Source of the DNA: Hysterangium stoloniferum
Taxonomy: Eukaryota > Basidiomycota > Agaricomycetes > Hysterangiales > Hysterangiaceae
DNA length: 64,000 bases
Assembly: GCA_015178975.1 (NCBI GenBank)
Contig: WHVD01000022.1
Location: 372,001 to 436,000 of the forward strand
Reading direction: 5' to 3'
Below are positions 43,316-54,463 of this stretch, one piece after another. The notes under the pieces are model-generated. The model was not told the DNA's origin. It saw only the letters and a list, made by a program, of their open reading frames with translations, and searched no databases. The translations under genes were made by a program, and so were the position numbers. The first letter of the stretch is position 1. Every line of letters begins with the position of its first letter.

Positions 43316-46300
43316 TAATGGTCCAGGTTTGAGTGGGTAAGCTGTATGAAAGTCAGTAACAATTTCCATGGCATTACTGAGTTCTGTGGCCAAAATCCAT
43401 GAGGTTTCTTCATCGGTGCCCTCATAACCCGCCCACTTGACCAAGTAAAGCAGTTTACAAGTGCGTCAATGCTTGTCAATTTTCAAATCTAAAATTTGCA
43501 AGATTTCACACTCGGGTTCTCCATCAATAATGACTAGAGGAGGCGGGGATTGCACGTGATCTGGGATAGTGTTAGCAGTACAAGGTTCTAGCATAGAAAC
43601 ATGAAATACCAGGTGTACTGCACACATGCTATCTGGAAGCCGTAGAGTCCAAGAGACTGAACCTACTTGTGTGATAAATTCAAAAGGACCTAAATATTTT
43701 TCAGCAAGCTTTTTTGATGGACGGGTAGTCGGAAGAATTGAGCTTTGACAAACACAATCGCCAATTTTGAAGTTGGGTGGCAGGATCCGGTGTTTGTCCA
43801 CTGAAAGTTGATATTGCTCTTGGGTGGACTTTATTGCAGTCCGGAGTTCCTCGTGGAGCTCGTGGAGGTCCATGGTGAACTCTTGAGTGTGAGCAGAGGC
43901 GATATTTCATTCTGGATGTACTGTAATATTTGGATTATATCCTTTATTTGCAAAGAACGGGGAAATGCCAGTAGTGGCTGAAGGTGCATTGTTGTAAGCA
44001 AACTCTGCAAGTGGTAGCAAGGATTTCCAATTGTCCTGTTGGTAATTGCAATATATGCAGAGATATTGTTCCAATGTCTGGTTGACGTGTTCGGTTTGTC
44101 TGTCGCCTTCCGGGTGATGTCTGGATGTGAAATGTGATGTCATGTCCAAGGATTTCCCGAGGGATCTAAAGAAGTGAGACACGCACTCTGATCCTTGATC
44201 AGAAGTCACGTGGGATGGAACTCTGTGCTTGGAAAATATGTGGATCATGAAAAGTTCCACTAACTGCATGGACGTAATTGTGTCATAAGTAGGGATGAAT
44301 ATACCTTGTTTTGAGAATCTGTCAACAATGACTAGAATGGCGGAAAAGCCTTCGGAATCCGGTAGGTGTTCAATGAAATCCATAGGAGGTTGTCCGTAAT
44401 CATTATAATATCAAATGTTTACTAATAAAAGCAAAATTGCTATAAAAATCCATCTTTAAATAGTGACATATCCTCTGAGAGTATTATATTGTTAACCACC
44501 AATCATAAGAAACAATTCTTCATATTACATCCTAAATAATTCAGAGTCAATTAATAGAACCTATTGTATATAGTTTTCCAATTTATCTAAATACTTGCTA
44601 ATACTTTTGTTGTTAATTTGTTTTTTAAAATCTAAACTGTAGTTATTTCCTAGTAAAATATGTGAGATGTCATTGGAAATTTTTCATCCTATAGCCTCCT
44701 TTATTAAGTGAAACCACCTATATATTCTGGGTATGTTGAATCAAGTAGAAATCTGTTCATATTGACAGATCTATTCCGAAGTAATACATATGTATTTAGA
44801 GATGCCAATAATATACATATGCATGAAATAGACTATCTAAAGGTATCTATTTTTTAAAAGTATTAGTGTTTCAAACTACTAATTTTTTTTATTGTCTACT
44901 TGTGTCCGGAAAGATTCTTTAGTTTGTAATGTATGAGAGAGTTTAAAACTTTTTAAAAGTTTTAAAAACCAAATTATGTTTGAATCACATCCCAGATGTT
45001 TAAATGACCTTTAGAGTATATTAGAATTTGGTATACTTAATAGTTTTCAGATATCCTCCATAGAGATAGAATTCCATAGGTGTTCCAGTACCGGGAGTTG
45101 TTTCAAAAGGCCGTATGGCTTGTGTCGCTGAGATTTTGAGCGGGAACAAGTAGTGCAAGATTTACAATAGTGCTTAATGAATCCATGGAGTCCAGCCAAG
45201 TATATTCTCTTCTTATTAATGATAGAGTTTTGTTGTACCCGAAATGTCCTGAGAGTGGATGATCATGTTTGTATTGAAGGATCCTGAGGTGGAGCCGTTG
45301 GAGTCCAGTACATAGATACAATCGTCAAGTCTAATGAAACCATGCTGATCAAGAGACTACTGAGGTTGATCGGGGTCCACGGGATTGTCAAGGTGAGCTT
45401 TAGTTATCGGGTCTAGCAGAATTGCCAATAGAATATCTTGATGTAACTTCTCAATATCCATAATGATAATTCCATGGACAATGGGATTGATGAGGAAAGT
45501 TGCGTGGACCGATGCGGTAAGTTGCTGATTCGTGAAAATAGGTTTCAGGTTGTGCGGGTTTACTGTGGCATAGTCATTGCTCCCTTCTTTAGGATAGATG
45601 TCCCATTATCTAGTTAAAGTGTCGGGTTTGCCACTGAGATGGCCGGGTCGAAAATGGATAACCATGTTGAAGGCAGATAGATATTCAGACCAGTGGGCCT
45701 GCCGGCGGGTCAAAGGTTTTGTGGTAGAAAAGTATTCCAGGTTTTTGTGATCTGTTACAACATCAATAGGAGTTCCCGAGCCTTCCAAATAGTGTCGCCA
45801 TGCTTTGAAAGCTGAAAAGATTCCCAGGAGTTCCTTATCATAAATGTCGTAGTTGAGCTCTGCTCCGGTGAAAGTCTGGGACAGAAAAGCCACAGGGTGG
45901 ACTTCTCTGTCATGGAGTCCTGGATAGACAGAATGGCTCCAAGTGCATAATTGGAGGCGTCTGTTTCAACAATGAGTGGGAAGTCCAGTTTCCAATGCGA
46001 CAGAATAGGAGCTGAGGAAAAAGAATTTTTTAAAAGATTGAAAGCTTTTTGACACTTATTGTTAAAATTCCACAGAGTATCCTTATATATAAGATGGGTA
46101 AGGGGAACCATGATGTCAGAATATCCATTGATAAACCGTCGGTAAAAATTGGCAAAGCCGAGGAAGGATTGTATCTCTTTAACGTTTCGGGGTTCAGGCC
46201 AATCTTTGATGACTTGCACTTTAGTTTCATCCATGCAGAGTCTGTTGGGTCCCATGATGAAACCCAGGTATTCCACAGAGTCCGTGTCAAAAGTACATTT

Positions 46301-47719
46301 TGTACCATTCATGAATAAACCATGTTGTCTGAGTCTCCAGAGAACTTCACGGACTTGTTTGTCGTGTTCCACGGGATTCTCGGAGTAGATAAGAATGTTG
46401 TCCAAGTAAACAATGACGCATACATTGAGCATGTTGGAGAAAATGTCATTGATAAAATGCTGAAAAACAGATGGAGCATTGGTGAGTCCAAAGGGCATCA
46501 CCAACCACTCAAAGGCCCCATAACAGGTTCTAAAAGTGGTTTTCCATTCATCACCCTCGGCAATCCAGACCAAATGATAGGCGTGTTTAAGATCTATTTT
46601 GGTGTAAATCCAGGTATTCCGTGGAGCATCGAGCAGATCAGATATGAGTGGGAGTGGATACTTATCCTTTTTGGTGACAGCATTGAGTCCTCTAAAATCA
46701 ACACATAGTCGAAGGGATCCATCCTTTTTTCTGACAAACAGAACAGGTGCTCCAAAAGGAGACTTGGAGGGTCTGATAAAACCTATGGACAAATGTTCAT
46801 CCAGGAAATCGCGGATTGTGGAAGGTTCTGTGGATGAGAGCATGTAAATATGTCCTAGGGGTGGCTGGGTGCCATCTTCAAGATCGATTTTTAAGTCATA
46901 TTCTCTGTGGGGCGGAAGCTGGTCAGCTTTCCGCTTGCTAAAAACATCTGTGAAGTCATGATATTTCTCCAGGACACCTTCTAGGTCAGCAGCTTGCTCA
47001 GATTCGGATGCTGGAGTTGAAAAACATCCAGTTGCTTCATCAATTTTTAAGTTGATAGTGAGCGCCTGGGACCCATCCATTTTTGAAGCCCTAATAAAAG
47101 CTGCAGCATTAATCAGAGAAATGGATGGAGGTGCTGTGGGTTCTGGGGAAGCCAGGGGTGCCGTAGGGATCACAGGAGTCCTCGAGACTGCAGGTGCTGG
47201 GAAGGCCATGGGTGCCATGGAGGCTGGGTCAGGCACAGTTTCCTCGGCTGCCACGGGGGTCTGGAAAGTTCTACTGTTAGCTATCCAGTCAATCAATGGA
47301 TTGTAGCAGGTAAGCCAGTTGTGTCCTAGAACCACCAAGCAACTTGACTCTAACTGGGTCACATAGAAAGTGACCAATTGGAATGTTCCACATGGGAAAC
47401 AGATGGATAAATCACAAGCTTGGGTAACAACCGAATTACTTGTGCCATCAAAGAGGTGGAGACCGACAGGATTTATCGGGTAAGTTGACAAATAATTTTT
47501 TTGTGTGAATTTTGTATCTAAAAAACAATGAGTTGAGCCTGAATCTATAAGAGCTGAAAAAATGAATTTCAGAATCATATTAGACATAAGTTTAATGAAT
47601 TTCAGAATCATATTAGACATAAGTTTAATGAAAAATGAATCAGAATGTGAAAGAGCAGATGCGTTGAGGTGAGTAAACTCTTGAATGCACAGAGAGGCAA
47701 TGCAACCCCCAACCCGCAC
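43316..47719 (-). pseudogene. Chromovirus pol, element E2 (full length, split by a MITE)
   Basis: Minus strand. Protease FSALIDSGSTHCFLD is intact; a 33-bp tandem duplication lies just before it (about 47575-47640). RT is complete but YLDD reads YLDN, losing a catalytic aspartate. A 1-bp shift near 45910 breaks RNase H ([23 protein letters not shown] continue at 45893-45606). The HHCC region (45100-45320) is frameshifted. A 673-bp MITE interrupts integrase at 44386-45058. The core follows at 44383-43907: VDRFSKQGIFIP, VTSDQGSECVS, and E in RQTEHVNQTLEQYL. The integrase tail and chromodomain (KLLYLVKWAGYEGTDEETSW) run to 43316. Confidence 0.9.
44386..45058. mobile_element. 673-bp MITE, copy 1, inside E2 integrase
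   Basis: Element E3 gives the uninterrupted site AATCCATAGAGATGG; here CATAG is duplicated on both sides (44381-44385 and 45059-45063). Ends are GAGGTTGTCCGTAA and TTTTCAGATATCCTC, an imperfect 15-bp inverted repeat (GAGG-T-TCTG-AA). It is A+T-rich with no coding. The same 673-bp length recurs at 51310-51982. Confidence 0.85.
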
Positions 47720-47736
47720 GGAGTCCAGGGGGTTGC

Positions 47737-47998
47737 TTACTCTTTTTTCGAGTCAGAAGCTGGTTTGTCCTTCAACGGGATTTCCGTGGAGGCCTTGGCT
47801 GTTTGTCCCTTTGAAGAGTTTGCTTTTGCCAGCAGACATTCCGGGACTCGATGACTGGGTTTCCTGCACAAGAGACAGAGGTTATTGTCCATGCGACATT
47901 GTCTTTCCTGTGGGGTCAATTTGCCATCAGGTCCAGGTTTGCCTGAGAGATCAGGTTTTCCGGCTTGCTTGCTGGACTGTTGACCCTTATTATTGTCC

Positions 47999-48040
<42 letters not shown>

Positions 48041-49032
48041 GAAGACTTTTTATCGTTCTTCTTGTCTGATTGTGTGGAGTTTTGGTTGCTGGTTGACGAG
48101 TTGTTGTTGTTGTTTTTATTGGCCGTGGACTTGTTTACTTTGTCTGTGGAGGTCTCACGGGCAACTTCCGCGCGATGTTCCCAATAACGTGCATCCACGT
48201 TTTGAGCCTTGAGGCGCATACGGGACAGGGTTTTTGGCTTGCCATCTTCTCCTTTCGAGACTTTGTCTTTAAGGTGGAATGGCAGACTGGCGTAGAATTG
48301 GTGGCAGAGAGCGGGATCACCCCACTGACAACGAGCTGCAAGATTATTGAATTGGATGATGTAGTCCATGATGCGCTGCTTGTCCTTTATATGAAGATTT
48401 GTGAGACTGTTCTTGGCTTCTCCTGTTGGGTCATATGGGCCAAAGTTGGTTTCAAGCTCCTCAACAAAAGCATCCCAATCTTTGAGCCAAAGCGGCTCTT
48501 CCTCGGAAATCCCACTAAAAGCCGGTTCGAACCATTTCAATGCGGATCCTGACAAATATGAAAGTGCGTAGTTGACTTTTCAGGAGTCTGTGGAGAATGC
48601 AGTGGATTGATTGTGGAAATTGAAGTGACATTGCATGAGGAAAGTAGAGAGCTTGTTTGGGTTGGAACCCGTGAAGGGTTCTGGAGCATTGACTTTTGAC
48701 CGTGGAGGTTCTTGTTCCTTTTTCTTTCATTCTTCAAGCAGGTGCATCATAAATTTATCTATAGTACCTGCTAAAAACTCAGAAGTAGGGTCCCCCAAGT
48801 GCGGTCGTTTGAATGGCAGAGGATTTTCGACACCTTTGCCCTTGTCAGGGGCCACGGATTTGTCCTTGTGTTCGGATTTGTCCTGGTTTTCTGGGACTTC
48901 TTCGATATGGGCTTCTTCCATTGGTTCTGACTGGTTCACAAGCATCTGGCTGGTATACAGAGTTAACGGGGAATGAAGAATCGATGGTCTAGGTAATGAT
49001 GCCTTTGCATTTGTTTTTCTTCTTGGTGGCAT
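47737..49032 (-). pseudogene. gag: Gag, element E2
   Basis: Same frame throughout from MPPRRK, but with two in-frame stops, at 48727 and near 48580. Both are TGA where E1 has CGA (arginine in EERKKK and in DSRKVNY). The remaining frame 48555-47737 carries WFEPAF, WDAFVEELETNFGPYD, an asparagine-rich linker expanded by GTT repeats (47995-48040), and the knuckle CLLCRKPSHRVPEC with all C and H ligands. Confidence 0.85.
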
Positions 49033-49074
49033 AATGTTCATGAAAACAATCTGCAAGTCTTAGTCAGAAAATAC

Positions 49075-49889
49075 TGTTAGGATACATACAGGGCAGGTCT
49101 CCGGAGAAACCCGTGGAACATCCAGTAGGACTTGGCTTCAGCTTATAGGCTTCACCCTCACTAGATTGTGTTGTCCAATTTCTGACAGGTGGACAGGAAT
49201 CCCGGGGAGTCCGGGCGGGGGTCATGGGTCGAGGGGTCATAGGTCAGAGGTCATGGGTCATGAGTCGAGATTGGTGAGAGAGATAGATATGCCAGAGCCC
49301 GTGGGCTCCAACTAGTGTGAGCGGTGTAATTTAAGTAGGAGTTTAGAGCGGAAAATGTATTAGATTACTGGGGGGAATCTAAGCCGATTTTTTGACTGGA
49401 TTGTATGTACAACATCTGCCAGTTTAAATAGATTGTGGAGTGAATGTCATACTGAATCCAGTAATAATGAAATGAAATGAGCAAAACATAAAACGGGAAT
49501 AGTAAACACCAAATTGGTGTTAGGAATGGGACAGAACGGAGCAGAGTCCGAATAGTGACAAATCATAAACTATAATGGGAAATGGAGCGGAAGCGGAGTC
49601 CAAATCGTGACAGGTCATTTGACTAAAACGGGAATGGGGCTCTGTTAGAGGGAAGACGGGTTTACTGAGTGGGATCCAGTGACTGACATGCGGGATGAGG
49701 TCGGACATAGACATAGACGGAGTCCAGTGGGTTTTCCAGTGACTGAAACACAATGTAACAAAGACGAATGTAGATGAGTCTGACATACGGAGTCTGGCGG
49801 GAATTCCAGTGAACTGATAATGGGTGCGTATAGGACATGGGTGCATATAGGTTAGTGCCCAGAGTCCGGCAGGATTTTCGGTCATAACA
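49075..49889 (-). repeat. 5' LTR of element E2 (family A)
   Basis: TGTTAGGATACATACAGG...GGTCATAACA, 815 bp. The palindrome at 49293-49310 is CAGAGCCCGTGGGCTCCA, decayed at its CG positions. Confidence 0.9.
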
Positions 49890-50010
49890 CAATGGTGATA
49901 AAAGGAACAATGATGACAAAAGGAACAATGGTTACAAAAGTATAAGAATGGAAACCATTACAAAAGGTATTACAAAAGACAAAGAAATATCACAAATGGA
50001 ACAATGGTTT

Positions 50011-50213
50011 CAAAAGGAACCATGGGTACAAAAGGAACCATGGGTACAAAAGGAACCATGGGTACAAAAGGAACCATGGGTACAAAAGGAACCATGGGTA
50101 CAAAAGGAACCATGGGTACAAAAGGAACCATGGGTACAAAAGGAACCATGGGTACAAAAGGAACCATGGGTACAAAAGGAACCATGGGTACAAAAGGAAC
50201 CATGGGTACAAAA
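50011..50213 (+). repeat. Minisatellite, 18-bp unit, 11 copies
   Basis: Unit CAAAAGGAACCATGGGTA, almost perfect. Since 18 is a multiple of three, three frames stay open: plus 49948-50298 (hexapeptide KEPWVQ), plus 50004-50273 (GTMGTK, collagen-like) and minus 50203-49970 (FVPMVP). No promoter or start context supports expression. It is flanked by degenerate versions of the unit from 49890 to 50280. Confidence 0.85.
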
Positions 50214-50399
50214 GGAGCAACAGTTCCAAAAGGAGGAATGGTTTCAAAAAAGCAATGGTTTCAGAAGAAGTAACTGTACAGTTCTGAGTAGAAATTGAGT
50301 TGATTCTACTGGAATTGATTTACAATTGATACAGCATTCATGGAGCATTGATTGAGAATTGATGAGCATTGAAGAAACATTAATAGAGCATGAATTGAG

Positions 50400-50640
50400 C
50401 ATTGATATATTTTATTGTATTTTGATATATTTTATTTTATTTTATTGCATTTTATTTTGATTTATTTTATTTTATTTTTAAACATTTTATTTTGATTGTT
50501 TTATTTTATTTTTATTTTTCTGATTTTATTTTATTTTGAAGCATTTTATTTTCATTTACTGCATTTGATTTCAATTTATTCTATTTTATTTTATGTTTAA
50601 ACATTTTACTTTCATTTATTGTATTTTATCTGGGGAAATG
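50400..50640. repeat. Low-complexity TTTTA-rich tract
   Basis: Irregular TTTTATTTTATTTTGAT and TTTAAACATTTTATTTTGA phrases; no genes. Confidence 0.7.
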
Positions 50641-51290
50641 GCATCAAAATACCTTTGTGAATGGCACATGAAATACTTCCATGAGGGGTGCACTTCTCCA
50701 AAGGGTGCAGGAAATTCCCCCAGACAGCTCATGTGAAATATTTCCATGAGGCATGGGAAATGCTTCTGAAGGGCATGGGAAATTCATTCAGAAAGGTTGT
50801 GGGAAATGTGCCTGGGAGGAGCATGGGAAATGCTTTTGTGAACAGTGCAGGAGAGAGTCGTGGGAAATATCTCCATTAGGGTGTGTGAACTGGTTCCAGG
50901 CATGTGAGAAATACTTCTGCAGCATGTCACACAATGCTCCCACAGTGCCAAAATACTACTGCAAATGCAGACATGCTCCCGCAGTGTTAAAAATGCTCCC
51001 ACAAATGCCAAAAAGCCTCCGAGTTTGGACTAATAATGCAATTCAGATGCTACTGCACCCTGAGCTTAGACACACACTCCCATGCAGAGCCTTCAGGTGC
51101 TCCGCACCCTCACTAATTAGGGTGCCTGCAGCACCTAAAAGTGCCCACCATCCACCAAGCAACTTTACTATATATTGATTGATCATCATCATCATCATCA
51201 CTACACACCAACTTGGATCAAGTCATATCAACATTCATCATACACATCACCAGATATTTATCATGCTTTGATAATCAAAATGATTTGTTA
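50640..51290. repeat. Degenerate GGGAAAT- and GCTCCCRCA-type repeats
   Basis: CATGGGAAATGCTTCTG-like phrases recur at roughly 35-bp spacing (50660-50880), then ATGCTCCCACA/AATGC phrases (50930-51010). A run of ATC triplets lies near 51183-51201. The open frame 50753-51178 is made of these repeats. Confidence 0.5.
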
Positions 51291-51309
51291 ATATCTAGCC
51301 TTGTCTATG

Positions 51310-51982
51310 GAGGTTGTCTGTAATCATTATAATATCAGATGTTTACTAATAAAAGCAAAATTGCTACAAAACTTCATCTTTAAATAGCAGTATCTATTAT
51401 GAGACTATTATATTGTTAACAACCAACCATGAGAAACAATTCTCCATATTATATGCTAAACAATTCAGAGTCAATTAATAGAACCTATTGTATATGGTTT
51501 TCCAAGTTATGTAAATACTTGCTAATACTTTTGTTGTTAATTTGTTTTTTAAAATCTAAACTGTAGTTATTTCCTAGTAAAATATGTGGTATATATTTGG
51601 AAATTCTTTGTCCTGTGGCTTTCTTAGTTGGGTGAAATCACCTATATATTCTGGATATGTTGAATCAAGTAGAAATCTGTTCAGATTGACAGATCCATTC
51701 CAAAGTAATACATATGTATTTAGAAGTGTCAATGATATACATATGCATGGAATGGACTATCTAAAGGTATCTATTTTTTCAAAGTATTAGTGTTTCAAAC
51801 TACTAATTTTTTTTATTGTCTACTCATGTCCGGAAATATTCTTTAGTTTGTAATGTATGAGAGGGTTTAAAACTTTCAAAAAGTTTTGAAAACCAAATTA
51901 TGTTTGAATCACATCCCAGATGTATAAATGGCCTTTAGAGTATATTAGAATTTGTTATACTTAATAGTTTTCAGATATCCTC
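51310..51982. mobile_element. 673-bp MITE, copy 2
   Basis: Begins GAGGTTGTCTGTAATC and ends CAGATATCCTC, flanked by CTATG and CTATA (a 5-bp duplication with one change). About 93% like copy 1 by eye, same length. It carries no transposase. Confidence 0.85.
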
Positions 51983-51987
51983 CTATA

Positions 51988-52366
51988 TTGTCACAAAAGT
52001 ATCCCATGTGGGTTTTCTTTCTAAAGAAGAGCTCATTGCACTCAGAAAATACTTTGAATTTTGGTCACAACTGTGTATCGCACAATCATACCTCAATAAT
52101 CTGCTAATGAAAACCATACCAGAGACAATTGACAGAGGCCCCCTCCTTACAATTGACCCTCATACCCACCCCTACTTGCCCTGGCATCTACATACATTTC
52201 TCTACCTCCCTGTTCCCAACCGCTATGTATTGGTAATATACATAATCTAATATTAGTAAAGGTTCCCAATGACTACATCACATTCCAGTGTAATGAGTCA
52301 GTGGCTCACTAATGCTATATTGTGAGGCTGGCAACTCAATATCCCATATCTGGAAATATTAGTAAT
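51988..52366. other. Unrecognised spacer with a short open frame
   Basis: Frame 52008-52250 (80 residues) has no recognised motif. 52260-52366 shows nothing. Confidence 0.3.
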
Positions 52367-53110
52367 TGTTAAGAACTGGAATGGGAGGTTCAGGGAACTG
52401 ATGGGGACTGAACGGAAGGACTTGGCTTCAGCTTATATGCTGTGCCCTTGCAAAGGTACTATCAAACATCCTTAAATTTCAAATGTATAGGGTAATACTC
52501 AGCAATCAGAAACTGAGCTGTATGTGAACAGTCGGAAACCAAAGTGACAAATATTGAAGTCGAGGTCGAAGGCGTAAATGTAGGTTGGGTCGTGAAAATC
52601 AGATGGCATTGGAATATGGAGGTCATGAACAGATAATGGAGTCAGAGACTAGAGGTGTATCTAAATCAATATTTTTTGATTGCTTTGTAGCTACATTATA
52701 GCAGGTTTATATACAAGTTATCGGCATCTAGAAAATACTAACTAAGGGAAGAGTGGAAATACCCCAATGACAAATAAACTTGACCAAGAACAGGAAGGTT
52801 ACGATAAAGTCGGAGGCTGTGAATAACCAAGGGCAGTAACTACGAAAAAGGAAACAGCCCATGAGTTACAGGTATATGTATATATGGGCATATGTGAAAT
52901 GGATCATCAAAAGGATAAAAGGACATATCAAAGTATAACCAGATAGTATGAGTATAACTTGACAGGGTTGTAAGCAGTGTTGATCATTGTGAAAGTATAT
53001 GTCAGTGTCGGGTATACCAATGGTTGCCGATATGAGGATGTGAATGATAACTTGGTGTTGTAAGCTGGTAGTATTGTCAGTTACCTTCGGGTTGCGACAC
53101 AGTCGTAACA
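52367..53110 (-). repeat. Solo LTR, family B, with GTAAT target duplication
   Basis: TGTTAAGAACTGGAAT...CACAGTCGTAACA, 744 bp, GTAAT on both sides. Confidence 0.9.
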
Positions 53111-53563
53111 GTAATTAGCTGGTATTTATTTAGTGTAAAAGACTTGATAACATCTCGAATATATTAATATATTATCATCTTTTGACTACACTATGTATGT
53201 ACCTTAGTTGTGCGATGCGGTATATAAATGTATTTAAAAAGAGATAAAGTCATGTGACTTACCTTTTTTTTTTGTTATATTTGTATCCCGCTTCAAGCAA
53301 CAATGGCTAACTGTGGCTAGGGGGTGGAAAGGCCCCCAGCAAAACTATGCTATGGTGGTAAGAAGTTCCAAGTGAGCTACATGTCTACGATGGATTTTAG
53401 AGGGCTCGAGTCAGGGTGGGGATGGCATAAGTCAGCATATGGAGTCGGATGTAGCTAGAAGGAGAAAAGAAAAAGAAGACTGGGATATGTACATTGGCCA
53501 TGATGTTCAGGGACAATCTGTTGTGGAGGGATTGTGGGAGAGGTGTGGGATGAGCAGGGGAGT
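53111..53563. other. Unrecognised spacer left of the foldback element
   Basis: No gene seen. Confidence 0.3.
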
Positions 53564-54065
53564 GTGATGTATTAGCCTTATTTTAATACTATCTTCTGAA
53601 AAAGGAGTCCAGTGCTCTATCAAAATGTGCAAATACTCAATTCACTGCAAGGTAAAATAATTTAAGTATTTGATATTAATCAGTGGCAGCCTAAATAGAC
53701 TTAGAACCCCTGAAGTCAAGAGTTTACTTGAATATATGCACCCTACTTCGCAAAGAAGGTTTTGAGAGCTGCTTGTGCAAGCTTGTTCTTTTTCTGTGAA
53801 AATATGTACTTAAAATATGAATAACAATTCACTGATTCAGAATCTAGATTCAACTTCGATTCTAGCTAGTTTATATATATTTTATACTATTTATCAAACA
53901 GTAAAAATATTTATAAACAGATCAAAAGGTTAGATATAGAATAAAACACTTATTTGGCTAATATATGCTTTATTTACACTAACCTACAGGGTCTACTGTG
54001 ATACTAACTTATCAGGATCTTAATGTAGTCTTAAGGATCTTGCAAGGATATTCTCAGTATTTATT
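53564..54065 (+). repeat. Left inverted arm of the foldback element
   Basis: Pairs base by base with 58976-59475 reversed, including the words CAAGCTTGTTCTTTTTCTGT, GGTCTACTGTGATACTAACT and the outer GTGATGTATTAGCC; a few percent differ. Confidence 0.85.
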
Positions 54066-54119
54066 GATGCTCAACACTTAAGATGTATTGTGAATATGCT
54101 TTACTGATTCACAATAAAT

Positions 54120-54450
54120 GAGCAATGGAAAAGGGATTATTTGTAATGTAATAAACAGTCAAATTACTCAACTAGAGGTGACTGAAGTCTTAGAGTACAA
54201 ATAACAATGTAGAGGGATTATTTGCAATGTAATAAACAGTCAAATTACTCAACTAGAGGTGACTGAAGTTTTAGACTACAAATAACAATGTAAAGAAACT
54301 AATAATCAATACTCAATTAAGAGGTGACTATAGTATAAAGGATTAATACCAGAAGCTCAACAAGAGGTGGCAGGGAATCCTGATTGGTCAGAAGAGTGAC
54401 CAGGGGTAGGACTATTGTCAGAAGCTCAACAAGAGGTGACAAAGGGATCC
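54120..54450. repeat. Subterminal repeats of the foldback element, left side
   Basis: ACTCAACTAGAGGTGACTGA and AAGCTCAACAAGAGGTGGC-type units, plus an 80-bp tandem duplication (GATTATTTG.AATGTAATAA...) at about 54136-54297. Confidence 0.75.
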
Positions 54451-54463
54451 TGAGTTAACTTAC

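Noticed and set aside
49948..50298. Collagen-like or KEPWVQ-repeat protein
   Set aside because: Explained by an 18-bp minisatellite that keeps three frames open; no promoter, intron or homologous gene.
50400..50640. Origin-like or telomeric A+T-rich repeat
   Set aside because: Irregular TTTTA tract without telomere unit or any origin motif.
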